A stretch of 64,000 nt of DNA from Guyanagaster necrorhizus (GCF_019112545.1 NW_025064923.1:227003-291002), one strand, 5' to 3'. Counted from the first letter of the stretch, positions 1 to 11,600 are shown. The notes: generated by a model from the sequence alone, not told the origin. A program made the numbers and translations.

Positions 1-319
1 TCCAGAACTAAAAGGTTTGGTTTTTTTTTCCGTGGACTCGAGTGCACTGAGCATAAACTCAGTTCAGAATTTAAAGGAACAATCTCGGAATCAGACGAAG
101 GACCACAATAGGTAAATCCCGACAGGATATCCATCTGGTACAAACAACAGCTACACGTATCAACACAAGATCTTATTTCCTTAACTTGCTTCTGGCTGGC
201 TACCACTTCGGCCCCGAAGCTCGTCACCGGCCCGCCGTGTCATACCTTCCCATCGTCTGACCTTCACCTGCTCCAGGCATATTTAAGAATGCCAACCACG
301 AGGACCTTGAACTAACCTC
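1..319. other. 5' flank of the GDSL esterase gene
   Basis: No gene is visible here. The stretch opens with a run of T at about 22-30 and contains no long open frame. It probably holds the promoter and leader of the esterase that starts at 320. Confidence 0.4.
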
Positions 320-1759
320 ATGTCGTCCGTCTTTCGCTTGAAGTTATTCGTTGGGGCACTTTTACTTTTTCCCGTACTTCAGGCGACTTCAAGTCATGGT
401 GCAATGAAGTTGGACTGGGATGCTATCAAATACGTATATGCTTTCGGGGACTCTTATACCTTCGTTCAGGGAACGGCAGGTCATGCTAATTACAGGTGAA
501 GTGGCGCTTTACCCAGGTATTCTTCCACTCATCATAAGCGCACCAGCTTCATTGGGGATGCACTCAATTATTCCTTTTCTTCTGAAGAGCTTCTGTCGAA
601 CGAGATAGTCCCCAAGAATGTATGCTCCATCATTTACATTCTTGCGTGTTGCTTCATGTGTAGACAGACCAGTTCCGAAGGCTCAAATTGGGTGATTGCA
701 CAACAAAAACAATGTAGAAACTAACATCTTAGAAGGCGCCGTTATAAGCTCGAATTTCTTACCGGATGCTTCAGTGGATCGCCTGCGACTTGCGATAAAC
801 AGCTTTGGGATTTCGCTTTCGCAGGATCAGATATTGATGGGAATTTGTTAGTAATAGGACGCTCTTCATGTCGGACGGATCCTGACCTCTGGTCGAGCTA
901 GGCTCCCTCTTCATCATGATTTCACGGTTCCACTTGTTGACCAAGTAAATCAATGGGTGTTATATGCTTCTGAGGCTATTCCACATCCTCTCCGGGAGAC
1001 ATTGACAGCCTGGTGGATAGGAATCAACGATACCGGAGATACAGTTGACAATCATACAGTGAGATTTTGTTCCCCAGTTGCCCTTTTCTTTGAATATTGC
1101 CGTACCCCTTACAGTCCTCAGATTACAGATATAAACGCGTTCTGGGAAGCAGAAATGAGCTCCTATTTCGGCGCTGTGGTAGGTGAACATTTCGCTATTC
1201 GTACAATCTGGTTGTATTTCGATTATAGCAATCAGCGTATGACAATGGTTTGAAACAACACCTTTTCATTAATGTACCTCCCGAAGAACGATCTCCTGCC
1301 GCCAATACAAATACCACCAAGGCGGGAATTCTCAAAAGTCACGTCGACGGCTACAATGCCGCCCTAAAAAATCATGTGCAGCTCTTCACACGCCAAAATC
1401 AAGGTAATAACTCTTCTAGTCACATATAAAAACTTTTTTGAAACAAGTATAGATGCGATTGCTCTTATATTTGATGCAAATACGTGGTTTAACTCGGTGT
1501 TGGACTATCCTGCTACGTATGGATTTGATGACGTGACTGAGTGAGCACTTCCACAAAAATGAAGTTTATTTGTTAATAATCGCTGTAGCTACTGCACCTG
1601 TGCCGATCCTGCTGGGTATTTTTGGTACAGTGAGCTCGACCTGTCCATTTCATTCACTAAATTCAATTCATTGTTCCTACAGATACCGGTCATCCCACAG
1701 AAAGGGTGCACCGATTACTTGCGGAAGCCATCAACAAAGGCCTTCGCAGTGCACGGTAA
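320..1759 (+). CDS. Secreted GDSL/SGNH esterase, CE16 acetylesterase-like
   Basis: A predicted secreted hydrolase that would deacetylate or deacylate plant or fungal polysaccharide. The first exon begins MSSVFRLKLFVGALLLF, a clear signal peptide, followed by YVYAFGDSYTF, the block I GDS motif with the nucleophile serine. The next exon, reached through a short intron ending near 548, reads SFIGDALNYSF. Later pieces include ALIFDANTWFNSVLDYP and the C-terminal catalytic block NTGHPTERVHRLLAEAI, ending at a TAA. At least three introns are needed. The residue three before the catalytic histidine reads N instead of the usual D, as far as my splice junction at about 1680 is right. Family assignment rests on motif order and length of roughly 320 residues; substrate is inferred only. 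Confidence 0.75.
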
Positions 1760-2068
1760 ACAGAGGGACGTTTCAGCCTTCAGGATTAAAACGGCCGCTT
1801 GAAATGCCCAAGACGAGATATACAACACCGCAGTGGTGCATAGCCTACAATTCCACACAATATATCAGTTTACGAACACAGCGTGAATGGAAAGAACTAA
1901 TATTATGACTACTCTTGGGCTTCTCGACGACCATTCAGACCCGCCACCGGCTATCGCCGCAAAGTTGCCGCGGCTGACCTAATGCAGTGCAAGTATTTGC
2001 CGGACGTGCTCTGTTTCCTGCCATCACCTCGTCGAGACGCAGTAGTCGCTCTCTCCCATATCGTCACG
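1760..2068. other. Intergenic, esterase to LSM4
   Basis: I see no convincing gene. This 309-base gap must hold the esterase 3' end and the LSM4 promoter. Confidence 0.4.
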
Positions 2069-2716
2069 ATGGTGAGACCACGTATGAGAACAAAGCATCA
2101 TATTCTGACAAAATCTCTGCTACAGCTTCCTCTTTCGCTATTAAATGCTGCGCAGAACAAGCCCATGGCGCGTACCATAGTCATCGATCTACGAGACATC
2201 TTCCTCACCCGTAGCAGTTAGTTGAATTGAAAAACGGCGAAACATTCAACGGCCATCTTATCAACTGTGACAACTTTATGAACATAACGTTGAAAGAGGT
2301 ATACCAAACGAATCCCGACGGTGATCGGTTTTGGAAGTTGAAGGAGTGTTATATACGGGGGAGCACTGTGCATATAATTCATTATTTTCTCCTCGATGGC
2401 ATGCTCAACTTCTTTGATCCAGATAAAATACATCCGCATACCTGAGAACCTGTTAGACGTCGTGAAGGATGAGCAGAACAGAGCGAGAGAGGCGGGCAGG
2501 AGTAATTCAAGGGGAGGGCATATTAGTGGCAGAGGCGGTATGTTCTTGTTCCTGCGCCTTAGAAGCCACCTGAACCCTTTCTGGTAGGACGTGGAGCGCC
2601 TGTCAGAGGTACCGTTATTCACTTGTGTGAATTTTTGTCCTTCTTACCAGATTCTTCCAGGTCGTGGTCGTGGAGCACCTATGCGTGGCGGGAGAGGACG
2701 AGGGCGGGGAATGTGA
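2069..2716 (+). CDS. LSM4: U6 snRNA-associated Sm-like protein LSm4
   Basis: A subunit of the Lsm1-7 (mRNA decay, cytoplasm) and Lsm2-8 (U6 snRNA, nucleus) rings. The start codon stands alone in exon 1 (2069-2071) before a GT-AG intron to 2125. Exon 2 encodes [14 protein letters not shown]. The Sm1 motif follows, with [14 protein letters not shown] and [10 protein letters not shown], and the Sm2 motif is [14 protein letters not shown]. The tail is rich in RGG/GRG repeats and ends GRGRGRGM. The Sm fold and RGG tail match LSm4 closely. The intron at 2168-2217 has to be read with a GC donor, because no GT donor keeps the frame. Two further small introns interrupt the RGG tail. Confidence 0.92.
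2168..2217 (+). other. GC-AG intron in LSM4
   Basis: Joining ATG at 2165-2167 to TTA at 2218 gives the expected NKPM-LVELKNG. The donor is then GCGCGT and the acceptor GTAGCAG. The only nearby GT (2172) leaves the wrong phase with every available AG. Confidence 0.7.
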
Positions 2717-3117
2717 TTGTCGTGACGTTTTATTTCTGTGTTTCGGGTGAGCGCTCATGTATCCATTGTATATGTTTTTGCAAGCTAGTTGGGCACATTT
2801 TTGTGTCACTGCTAAAGCATGTCTGCTAATATGAATCGTCGTCTGCAACACGCCATTTAAACGAGGCCGCGTTTACACGACGGCCGCAATAAAGATGTAT
2901 ACCCTCAATACATACAAGAATGTGCCTAACAATCGGAACGGACTAATGTACCTCGCTCGGTCACTACGACCATAAAATAGGAAAAGGATATATGCAACGA
3001 AATGGGCAACCAGTCGTAGGTCTGAATAGCGCTACACTCAACAGCCAAGTATATGTATATAAAAACCATCCAGACCCACATGCAGAAGAAAACGGCGTCA
3101 TGATCATGAAGTATCTA
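2717..3117. other. Convergent gap, LSM4 and VAP 3' ends
   Basis: About 400 bases between two converging genes. I find no coding signal and no obvious repeat. Confidence 0.4.
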
Positions 3118-4377
3118 TCAGAAGAAGAGATACGTCACGATGAACACTCCGAGCGCAATGATAACCACGATTTGTAGTGGAACGCCGTCTGGTTGCCAGG
3201 CTACCTCTTCCCCAATCATCGTACCAACCTCGCTGCCAGGCGTAATGGTCATGTCATCAGAAAGTCGCCTAGTACGTCTTCGCAACTCGTGAGTCTCGGG
3301 TGGGACTTGGGGTGGGGGAGCTGCTGCTGCAAGCAGACTTCTCAGACGCTCAATCTCAGCCTCAGCTTCCCTGTATTTCACCAGGAGCTCGTCACTTGGT
3401 GGCGATGGTGCAAGTGTAGACGGTTGTTCAACTGGCGGGGCGGGTTCGGGAGCAGGCTGGACGAATACAGACACGGGGGGTGACGGAATTTGTTTAGTTG
3501 GAGGTTCTTCATGGTGCTCTTCTTCACGGGCGGCACTAAAGTCATTGGGTGGCGTAGCTGGGCGCTCTTCGGACGTCGATTGGTTGAATTCAGGGATGAG
3601 AGCAGGGTGGTCATTTGTTATCGGGACTTGGCGTACGGTGTCGTATTGCTGGCGTGGATAACGTCAGGAGGGAAGATTGATTACACTACGTGGTACTCAC
3701 CGAATCTGACGTATTCATCATGGAGCTCTGGTTGGCCAGGGTTTCATCTACTTCTTCCAATGTTTCGCCCTCACGTCTCAGATACGTGACTTTGAGCTTT
3801 TGTTGAAAGACCTTTGTGTCGTCTGTAGCGCCTTCTGTGACCGACCACTGAAAGTGTACAAATTCAGTATTCATATTAAGATACACAAGGCAAAAAGGGG
3901 TACTATATCTTGCAACGCTCTCGACTCTTTTTCGGGGGTAATGAGCGTGCTCTGAATGAGGAACTTGTCTTTGCACTTGGCGTTAATCGGGGGCTCCTCC
4001 TTCATCGCCTGCAGCATCACTAGAATGTAGTGATGCATAAACACATAGATTTACTGGAAAACGGAAGCCACACACCAGACACCTCGACTGTTTCACCCGG
4101 TTCCACTCTGCCAGAATTAGGGCGCACGCAGTACAGCTAGAAGAATAGCATGAGTTGCCCCAGATACCACTGGCTCAAAGTCGATATCTCACCCTCGGTG
4201 CTGTCGTTTTCACTTTGAAGGCAATAGGCTGGGCATTGGGATTGGTGATACTGAGCGATCGTTTTACTAGAACGGTGAGCGGGCCTACGGAGAATGATGA
4301 GCAGAGATATTATATACGATGATACGAAGCATACGAGTAAACCCAAGGGTGTTGCTCGGGTTCAGGTAGACCGACAT
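3118..4377 (-). CDS. SCS2: VAP/Scs2-type MSP-domain tail-anchored ER protein
   Basis: An ER membrane tether that binds FFAT-motif proteins at membrane contact sites. On the minus strand the protein starts MSVYLNPSNTLGFTR and continues through the MSP domain: SITNPNAQPIAFKVKTTAP, CVRPNSGRVEPGETVEV, CKDKFLIQS. The MSP domain covers roughly the first 130 residues. A second exon reads VFQQKLKVTYLRREGE. A predicted coiled coil follows (KYREAEAEIERLRSLLA), flanked by Pro-rich stretches. The last residues, VVIIALGVFIVTYLFF, form a C-terminal membrane anchor running to the stop, the expected tail-anchor design. Several introns of normal fungal size divide the domain. Identification is strong; the yeast-style symbol is by homology. 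Confidence 0.9.
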
Positions 4378-5421
4378 TTTTTGGGAGGAGGACGGAAGAG
4401 AGAAGGAGCGTGGAGATGCCTGATGAAGCCCTCAACGTTGCCACGTGCTAGACTTGTCATCATCTCCTTTTCATTTCTTCGTCATTGTTGTTACCGACTC
4501 GATCGGTGTTCCTCCTAATATTTAGCTTCGCTTGTGCGAATCCTGCCCTCAGTACGATACTATTGGAATTTACTGGATCATTACTGACGTTCGCGTTGGG
4601 TGCGCATGATACCGATAATCACTCCCCGATACTGCGGGCACAAGACGTGCTGTGCTTGAGGCCGCTTCTCATAATGGGCGTGGTACGGAGAGTTTCACAC
4701 AGATCTGTCTCTGATGGAGGTCTGAGATTCAATTTGCACATGATTTCAGCTCCAATACGGTCTTGTGATGGTAGCTTGCAAATTGTTGTATTCTCTATCA
4801 TATTTCGTCGAACGCGGTCGCAATAGTGCTAGGTATCGTCTACTCGAAAGTTCGACGAATGATAACGAGAACGAGTTTCAAGTTTTTAAGGGGCATCGAC
4901 CTTCGAGACAGTCGCAAGTCCGATGAATCATCCTTGCGGCCTCGTGGGTTTTGCATGTCTGACCCACCTAAATCGCAGCACATCCAGACAGAATCGTGTA
5001 GCACTATCATTCTGCTTGATACACGAACGCCGACCAAAATCAATCAAACTTGAGAGATCAAGCAATGCTTAGAGTCAATGAAGTGACCGTCCTCTTGCAT
5101 TCATGACTGACGCGATGGGAGATTCAAGAGTCATCTGAGAATCATAACTAGTAATTACCCTGCATGACTATGACAAGTCTAGTATTTACCTTTGTCCTTC
5201 TTCCTGAGTTTCTTGCCTCTCTCGGCATTGAGGTTGAAGATACGCGCGGGCAAAATAAGGAATGATATTGTACTGGGACGTTAAGAATCGTATGCTCTTC
5301 ATTGGCGATATGTGCCTGAAAAATGTGATATAGCTTTCTCCGCTTTGCTGTAGGATGTTAGGATTCTCAAAGTAACATAGAAATACATCGGGAATGCCAT
5401 TATACTGCCATTGTACTTGTC
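4378..5421. other. Divergent intergenic region, VAP to SOD (left part)
   Basis: About 1 kb with open frames up to 113 codons on the plus strand and shorter ones on the minus strand. None encodes a recognisable domain or joins into a longer product. The right neighbour is the retroposed insert at 5422-5692. Confidence 0.4.
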
Positions 5422-5692
5422 AAGCCTCCAAGTTACCCCAGGCTTCAGCCAACCGCAGGATCAAACGAACCAATTAGCCCACCATGAGGGCACAAAATAC
5501 CATACATGTCCGTTACTCTACTCCACACTACACGCCAAAACACCCGGGGAACTCAGAAGGAAGAACGGAGGGACTGGAACAAGAGGGAAAGAGGATCCTG
5601 AGGCCCTGTACCTCCACCGCGTCTTAGTAGTTAGCTTACTTGTTGCGGTTAATCAAATGCTGAGGACAAAAAAAAAAAAAAGCCTCCAAGTT
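5422..5692 (+). mobile_element. Short retroposed insert with poly(A) tail and target-site duplication
   Basis: The 13-mer AAGCCTCCAAGTT occurs at 5422-5434 and again, identically, at 5680-5692. The sequence between them ends in an unbroken A run (about 5668-5681) that abuts the right copy. This is the layout left by non-LTR-type retroposition: a copied RNA with a 3' poly(A), flanked by a target-site duplication. The insert is about 245 bases. I see no clear RNA polymerase III B box (GGTTCGANTCC), so a tRNA-derived SINE is not shown; it may be another SINE type, a processed transcript copy or a truncated LINE end. An open frame of 179 codons crosses it, but this reads into the SOD first exon in the wrong frame and is taken as chance. 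Confidence 0.65.
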
Positions 5693-5786
5693 GAGGCAAT
5701 TTTGCGGCTTTACGGGCCGAGAGCAGACCGTGGCATTAAAGACGCATTGCTGACCACCTTGAACACCGATTATCGTTTTGCTAACC

Positions 5787-6576
5787 ATGGATCCGTACCA
5801 TCAACAAAAGACATCAACAAAAAGCCTCTTTATTGGGGGCGCCCTCGCTGCGACAATTGTATTTCTCTTGTGGAATGGCTTCACTTCATCAGCCCCCGCG
5901 GCAGTAACGAAGGTAACTTTAGCTGCTCTGAGCTACTAGCTAGCGGATAACAATTATCTAAAAGGCCACCGTCTTCGTTAGTGGGGACTCCAAAGTTACC
6001 GGAAAGGTTACGTTTGAGCAAGCCTCGCCGGATGCGCCAATGGTGGTGACCGGGTCACTGGAGGGCCTCGACCCGTCAGCGTCGCGTGGGTTCCATATTC
6101 AGTGAGCACCCTACCGGTCCTTGTCCCGTACCACCACAGTCTGACCGTAACTTCAGCCAATTCGGAGACCTGAGCGAAGGATGCATCTCTGCCGGGCCTC
6201 ATTTTAATCCTTTTGGGAAAAATCATGGCGCACCTACTGATGCGGACAGGCACGTTGGTGATCTGGGCAACATCAAGTCTGACGAAGTCGGAGCAGCAGT
6301 ATTTTCATTCAGCGACAGTCTCATTTCTCTTAATGGTCCTCTGAGCATCATTGGGTCAGTCTGACTACCGTCACTCTTTATGTCTTTTTGCGATTGACTT
6401 TGGGTAACAGGCGTGCCGTTGTTGTACACGCGGGCACTGATGACCTAGGCAAAGGAGGTAACGAAGAGTCTCTTAAAACTGGCAATGCAGGCGGTCGTGC
6501 TGCTTGCGGTGTCATTGGTGCGTTTTATTCGCGGTCTGAGACTCAACTATTCATGATATCCCAAGGTCTCTTGTAA
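5787..6576 (+). CDS. Cu/Zn superoxide dismutase with N-terminal membrane anchor
   Basis: Converts superoxide to oxygen and hydrogen peroxide. Exon 1 begins [18 protein letters not shown] and carries one hydrophobic segment ([16 protein letters not shown]) before the dismutase domain, so a type II membrane or secreted form is predicted. The metal ligands are all present after splicing: [31 protein letters not shown] and [11 protein letters not shown]. The disulfide cysteines ([15 protein letters not shown]) and the active-site Arg (GGRAACG) are also there. Introns fall at about 5913-5961, after FHI-H, and within the SIIG/RAVVV region; a final small intron before the stop gives ACGVIGLL. Reading through it instead would add a few residues, with the same stop codon. 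Catalytic capacity looks intact. Confidence 0.9.
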
Positions 6577-6913
6577 ATAATTGAACTATATGCACAAGGT
6601 GTATTTCAGATATTGAACCATGTTTCTTTTGCTTCAGATAACAATGGACTAGACTTACTCCCACGACTTATGACTGGCTGATAACGAGCGATGGCCATTC
6701 CTTCTAGAATTTGTTATACCTTTTCGTACGACATTCGTTCCATATCATGAGACCTCAGATGTCGGCATTCGTTGTTAAGCTGACTCAGATATATTTGGAG
6801 CGATGAAACTGTCACCTTGTGAGGGTGGTAGATTTGAAGAGACGGTAATCAAACTACTAACTCGGAAAGCTCGTATCCAATAAATGTATGTATTCAGCGC
6901 ATCCTTTCGTCAC
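6577..6913. other. Convergent gap, SOD and GH131 3' ends
   Basis: About 340 bases of AT-rich sequence with no supported gene. Confidence 0.4.
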
Positions 6914-8350
6914 TTATTGACACTATTTTAATGTCAGGATCTTGTGAGACCTCGAATTACACCAAGTCACTCACTTGGTAATAATATGGTGCAGAAACGG
7001 CAACACAAGTCAATCCCGAGGCACACTGAGTGAGACCCGCCCAGCCAATCCCTAACTAATAGTCAGCATCTTCAGCAAGCGACGAAGAAGACGACTATAT
7101 CTCACCTCCGCACTGGCCCCACTCTGTTTGTGTCGCTCCCGATGCAGAAGTGGTGGTCGATGCTGCTGTTGTTGAACTTACTACAGTAGATGTTGTCCCC
7201 GCTGCGGTGCTCGTCACCGTTGAGCTCGCTGTTGCAGTAACACTTGTTGTCGAGTTGCTGCTGCCTCTCGAGATGCTGGTGGTAATGTCTCCGGTCTCTA
7301 CATACACCCCAGAGATATACCAATCTTCTTGGGGAGGTTGGTTGACGATTCGCAGAACTCCAACATGGAAGTCTTCAGAGTTTGTGGAGGTCGGTGCGGA
7401 AATGTTGTCCACAACTTTGGTCAGGTCTTCAGATCCTGTGGAAGCCCAGAGACCGACAGTTTCGGCATCGAACTACGGCACCAAGTTAGTGAACATCGTG
7501 CTGGATAGCGAAGCACGGCTAACATCGATGTCATAGGCAAAATTGAACCAGACGCCGGCTTCGAAATTGGTGCCCCATTGACGCTGGCTGGAGACCATCC
7601 ACTGGAGGTCAGTGGGAGTTGGGGAGACTCCATACTTCATCTGTACGTAAGTTTTTGGTTAGTCGTAAGTTATTTGCTCCTCCAAAAAGTTAAGTACCTC
7701 AGTGAAGTGACTTTCAAAGAAGAGAACCTGATGTTCAAGGGTGGACTACGGCAGCGTCAAAGCTTCAGATGACCTTCGATCATATCATCTCTTTTTAGAG
7801 AAACTCACATTAGGGGGATTTGTCTCGGAACGCATCACGGAGAAATGATAATACATCGTGCCTACGAGAAAATGAGAGACATATCCCGACGATTGCAAAG
7901 GAACGACGAACCAGTGCCCAAATTCTGGCTGGTTTGCGGGATCAGTTCTGTACGCTCCATGTCCGAGTTCCATGTGGCGTTAGTGGAGATGGTGACTTTC
8001 AAGCCGTGTAGCTCTGAAGTCATTGCGGGGTTTTTATAGGAGGGGTCAAGGTTGAGGTAGTTGTCGGTTGGTTGGCTGCCATGGATGTACTAGCAGCGCA
8101 AATATCAGTTCATATAGTCGGACGTCTGTCTAAAAATCACACCCATTGGTACGTGCCGACTTCATCAGCCCAGGACCCTACGCATTGAGTATGTTAGCAT
8201 AGCGGTAATAGGATATGGCAAGAAGGTCGGCTTGCATTTGTCAAAGTCTGAAGGAGTGCTGTAGTTATTGAAGCTTCCATCCCAGACGGTTGTTCCGGCG
8301 TGAACAGCTCCGACCAAAAGAGAACCAAAGACCAACTTATTTGTGAACAT
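6914..8350 (-). CDS. GH131 beta-glucanase with C-terminal CBM1
   Basis: A secreted enzyme predicted to cut beta-1,3/1,4/1,6-glucan or cellulose. The minus-strand start MFTNKLVFGSLLVGAVHAG is a signal peptide and is followed by TTVWDGSFNNYSTPSDFDKW, typical of the GH131 N-terminus. Later exons include EFGHWFVVPLQSSGYV and GVLRIVNQPPQEDWYISGVYV. A Ser/Thr-rich linker of about 50 residues leads to a CBM1 that starts TEWGQCGGIGWAGLTQC. Two introns inside the CBM1 must be removed; only then does the module end in YYYQCQ and regain its last cysteine. An intron at 8178-8235 uses a GC donor. A TATA element lies about 50 bases upstream of the start. Confidence 0.88.
8178..8235 (-). other. GC-AG intron in the GH131 gene
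   Basis: On the minus strand the exon ends AAAT and the intron begins GCAAGC, a good GC-donor match, and ends GCGTAG. Splicing rebuilds the conserved Trp of FDKWSWADEVGTYQ. No GT donor is available nearby. Confidence 0.72.
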
Positions 8351-8398
8351 TTAGTGTCGCAGAAGAGCAGTGAAGCTTCTTCATAGTAGAATAGTTGC

Positions 8399-8406
8399 TA
8401 TATATA
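8399..8406 (-). promoter_or_regulatory. TATA element of the GH131 gene
   Basis: TATATATA on either strand, 49-56 bases upstream of the GH131 start codon at 8350. Confidence 0.5.
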
Positions 8407-8678
8407 CGGCTACGGCTGCCGCTCTTGGTGAATGTCGGGAAACACTCGAAGCATATGACACTTGCTGACGAGGGAAATAATCGGTCTCGGCTGGCCATCG
8501 GGAAAACAACAAACTTGACGACAACGCACTTCCGAGGCACGGAGATATTCCATGTATCCACTTCTCTTCATGCCCATCATTACTGTTATACAGTAAAATA
8601 TGTATCAAGATAAATTACTCCGAGGAGGGGTATCAAATCACCACTGAGAAATATGAAACGAAGTTCCTGTACTGACAA

Positions 8679-11600
8679 TCACTGAACGAGATTATTCCGG
8701 GCCTTCTTGAACATCCACGAGGTAAACCTTGATTTTGTAGTGGCTTTCTCCGCATCTGCATCTTCCTCCTCCAGTCTGTTCACCAAAGCAGACTCTTCTT
8801 CTGCCATTACCTCCCGAAGAATTGCATGATGTGCCGATATGTTTTCCGCACGCCTCAGCTGAGGAGGGGCACCCATAGACATTCGTGAAGCATTAGCTGT
8901 CACAAAGTCTCCCTGAGCAAGCATATTGGGTCTCAGGCTCAGCTGGCGGGGTGAAGAATGCGGCGACGCAAGACGGTTGGAAGACCCCGGGCGGCCGGTA
9001 GATCCAAGTTGGGGGGACTCGAAGAACGACAGCAATGAGTTGGACCTCTTCTTCATCGGCTCGATGACCTCGGAATATGATCTAAATGATTTAATCGGTG
9101 GTCGCATACTGGACATGCTCGGTTGCTTCTGGCTTGTAATATGCCGGACTCGTAATGTAGAGGGCCTTCGAGGTCCAGTCGCCTGCTCAATATCACCTTC
9201 TTTCGATTCTATGCGCCTCGCGATTGCAGGTGGGAGATCGATCTCCTCCGTACCATCCACTGCAAAGCTAGAAGCGCGGCGTTCGGAAGGCGGCAACGAA
9301 ACGTGCGACGGATGCAGTGATAATGTAGACATCTGCAATGGAGAATCTGTTTCGGGTATCCCAATCCAAGTTCCTAGCTTGCCGGCAGAAGCCTCAACTG
9401 TGATAGACGTCTTGAGATCAATGGTATCATCAAGGTCGAGTAGACCGCATGGGTTTCGTGGTAGCCAGAGAACATTGCTAATGGCCCGAGTGTAGTATGG
9501 GTTGTCATAAGGCAAGTCAGCAGTTGTTAAGTCATCCCAGCTTACAGGCGAAGGGTGAGGAACAACTGGACCTGCGAAATCGTGTTCATTTCGTAAAGGT
9601 GGGGCAATTGGTGACGATGGGACAAGAAGCGGAGGCTCAACTGCGCTCCCAGTCGCGAGTCGAGAGGGTCGTTGATTTTCCTCTGCCTGTGACTGCCTGG
9701 AGCCACGGTGTGAAAATGAAGGACGCACTGCACGGAAAGGGTTGGGTCCTCGTGCCAAAGGATTATTCGGATGATGACGGATCGTCGCATAAGAGAGGGT
9801 CACCCAAGCTGGTAACTGCCAGATGGACTTTCTTCTCTGCGAATCCGTACTGAGAAGGCCGTTCATGTCCTGTTCTGTGTTTCCGATCTCTCCTCTCTCA
9901 ATGTCAGGTATGCCTGCCGCATTCGATTGTCCGCAGACAATATGCGCTTCCTGGATATCGTCACGTTCGAACTGTGCTCGGCACATTCGTGTTATGCTAT
10001 GTGTTGGATGAAGTTGAGAGAGTGAAAGAAAGCAAATGCACGCACATAAGTTTCACGACAGCTGTGAACACAATGAGCACAGCGGAAAGGGCAACATTGA
10101 CATTCTTCTTCAGGACAACCATGTAAGCAAGAAAGACAGCCTAGGACTGTTTTAGGAACCAATTCCGCCCACGTAGTATATACGAACCTGAGATAAGATA
10201 AGACCTTGTCTAACGTCAAAACCAAGTCTCAGGTAGTCGTGCAGATATCTCACCATCTAATGAATATCGCAGCATTCGTATCAAGATGAGCTTTCCGTCG
10301 CCCTCGTAATTTTTAGCATAGACGTGAATTAACTTTGGAACAGAGGTAAGCAAGGTATTAAACAATGGAAAAAGATAACACACTTGGTTTTTTATTACTC
10401 CTGCAAAGAGATCGTCACTCTCCTTGTTAGGCTACGATAAAGAGAAGAACGCACCAGCTTCGATGAAAAAGTAAAATGCTCCGAAGGGTAATACAACAGG
10501 ATTGAGCACCGCGAATAGCATCAAAACGTGGATTACCAATAAATGTGTAGGAAGCCAATCTATAAAGTCTTCAGAGCGGTCGAGTAGCAAGTTTATCCTT
10601 ATACTAACAGTAGAAGTTAAATGTTCGAGGACGTATCCCAATGGCTCGTTTACGCCTGTAGATAAGTTAAAGACGTTGTCAAGGTTCTGAACTGGGCAAC
10701 TCACGGAGTAAGTTGTCTCTTAGTTGTGGGATACATAATAAGAGGTAACTTCGAAAAAACCCTCTTTAATCATCCCACACCTTGCGAGAGAAAGTAAATG
10801 GATCTTACACCGACTTCAAATAGAAGCAGTCAGTCTGCGCAAAAAAAAAAGTTGGAGCAGCATGGGACATACGCAGAATAATTTCAAAACCACCATGCAT
10901 AGCAGTCGTGAAAATGACTGAAAGGACAATCAGCAACAATGACTTCTTGTGAATTGTCTGAAGCACTCACGCCAACCAACGTAGAAGGGTCCAGCCGACG
11001 GAAAACTATCTGCCACAATCTGGAGAATGTCGGGAGTCGTAGCCGATGCTCGAAAGGAGTTAAGGATAGATTGTAAAGCAGCCGTGCCTACACAGAAAAA
11101 CACAAGAACGTTGACAATGAGGAATTTGTAATATCTAGTCATGATTCGGTCGTGAAGAGCCGAAAGGGTCGTAATCGTGTGAGCCTTCTTAGCGATGAGT
11201 AACAAGATAAGAGGGATCAATAGAGCCAGTAGAGCCACGAGAAGTGTAGGAAGAAATGATTGGATCACTTCTTCCTCCCAGGCATGCTTGTCCAAGTACG
11301 CTTTCTAAGTTCGGGAGTGAGCATAAAGCGAAGGAGGAAAAAAAGAATCTTACAAGACTAGGCCAGAAAACACTGATGTTCTGAATGGATACTAAACCAA
11401 CGAGTAATGACACCGGAAACAACCAGAAGATGGTGAATGCCCTATGATAGAGGCTTGGCTACATATAATAAAATACGAAAATTGCGGTACTGACCATACA
11501 CCCACGCTCACGACCCAGTCTTTTACGAACTAGTACAGAAAGACTTAAGGCGATAGGAAAACGAGATTCAATAAGGAGCCTGACCTCTGCATCAAAAGAC

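Noticed and set aside
5411..5950. 179-codon plus-strand frame
   Set aside because: It runs across the retroposed insert and into the SOD first exon in a different frame, so it is taken as chance.
6914..7100. Truncated CBM1 lacking its last cysteines
   Set aside because: Removing two short introns restores the full module ending YYYQCQ, so it is not truncated.
7150..7536. 128-codon Val/Thr-rich plus-strand frame
   Set aside because: It is antisense to the Ser/Thr linker of the GH131-CBM1 gene; low-complexity coding DNA often leaves the opposite strand open.
8926..9495. 189-codon plus-strand frame
   Set aside because: Antisense to the C-terminal tail of the channel gene; the minus frame is continuous and fits the channel gene.
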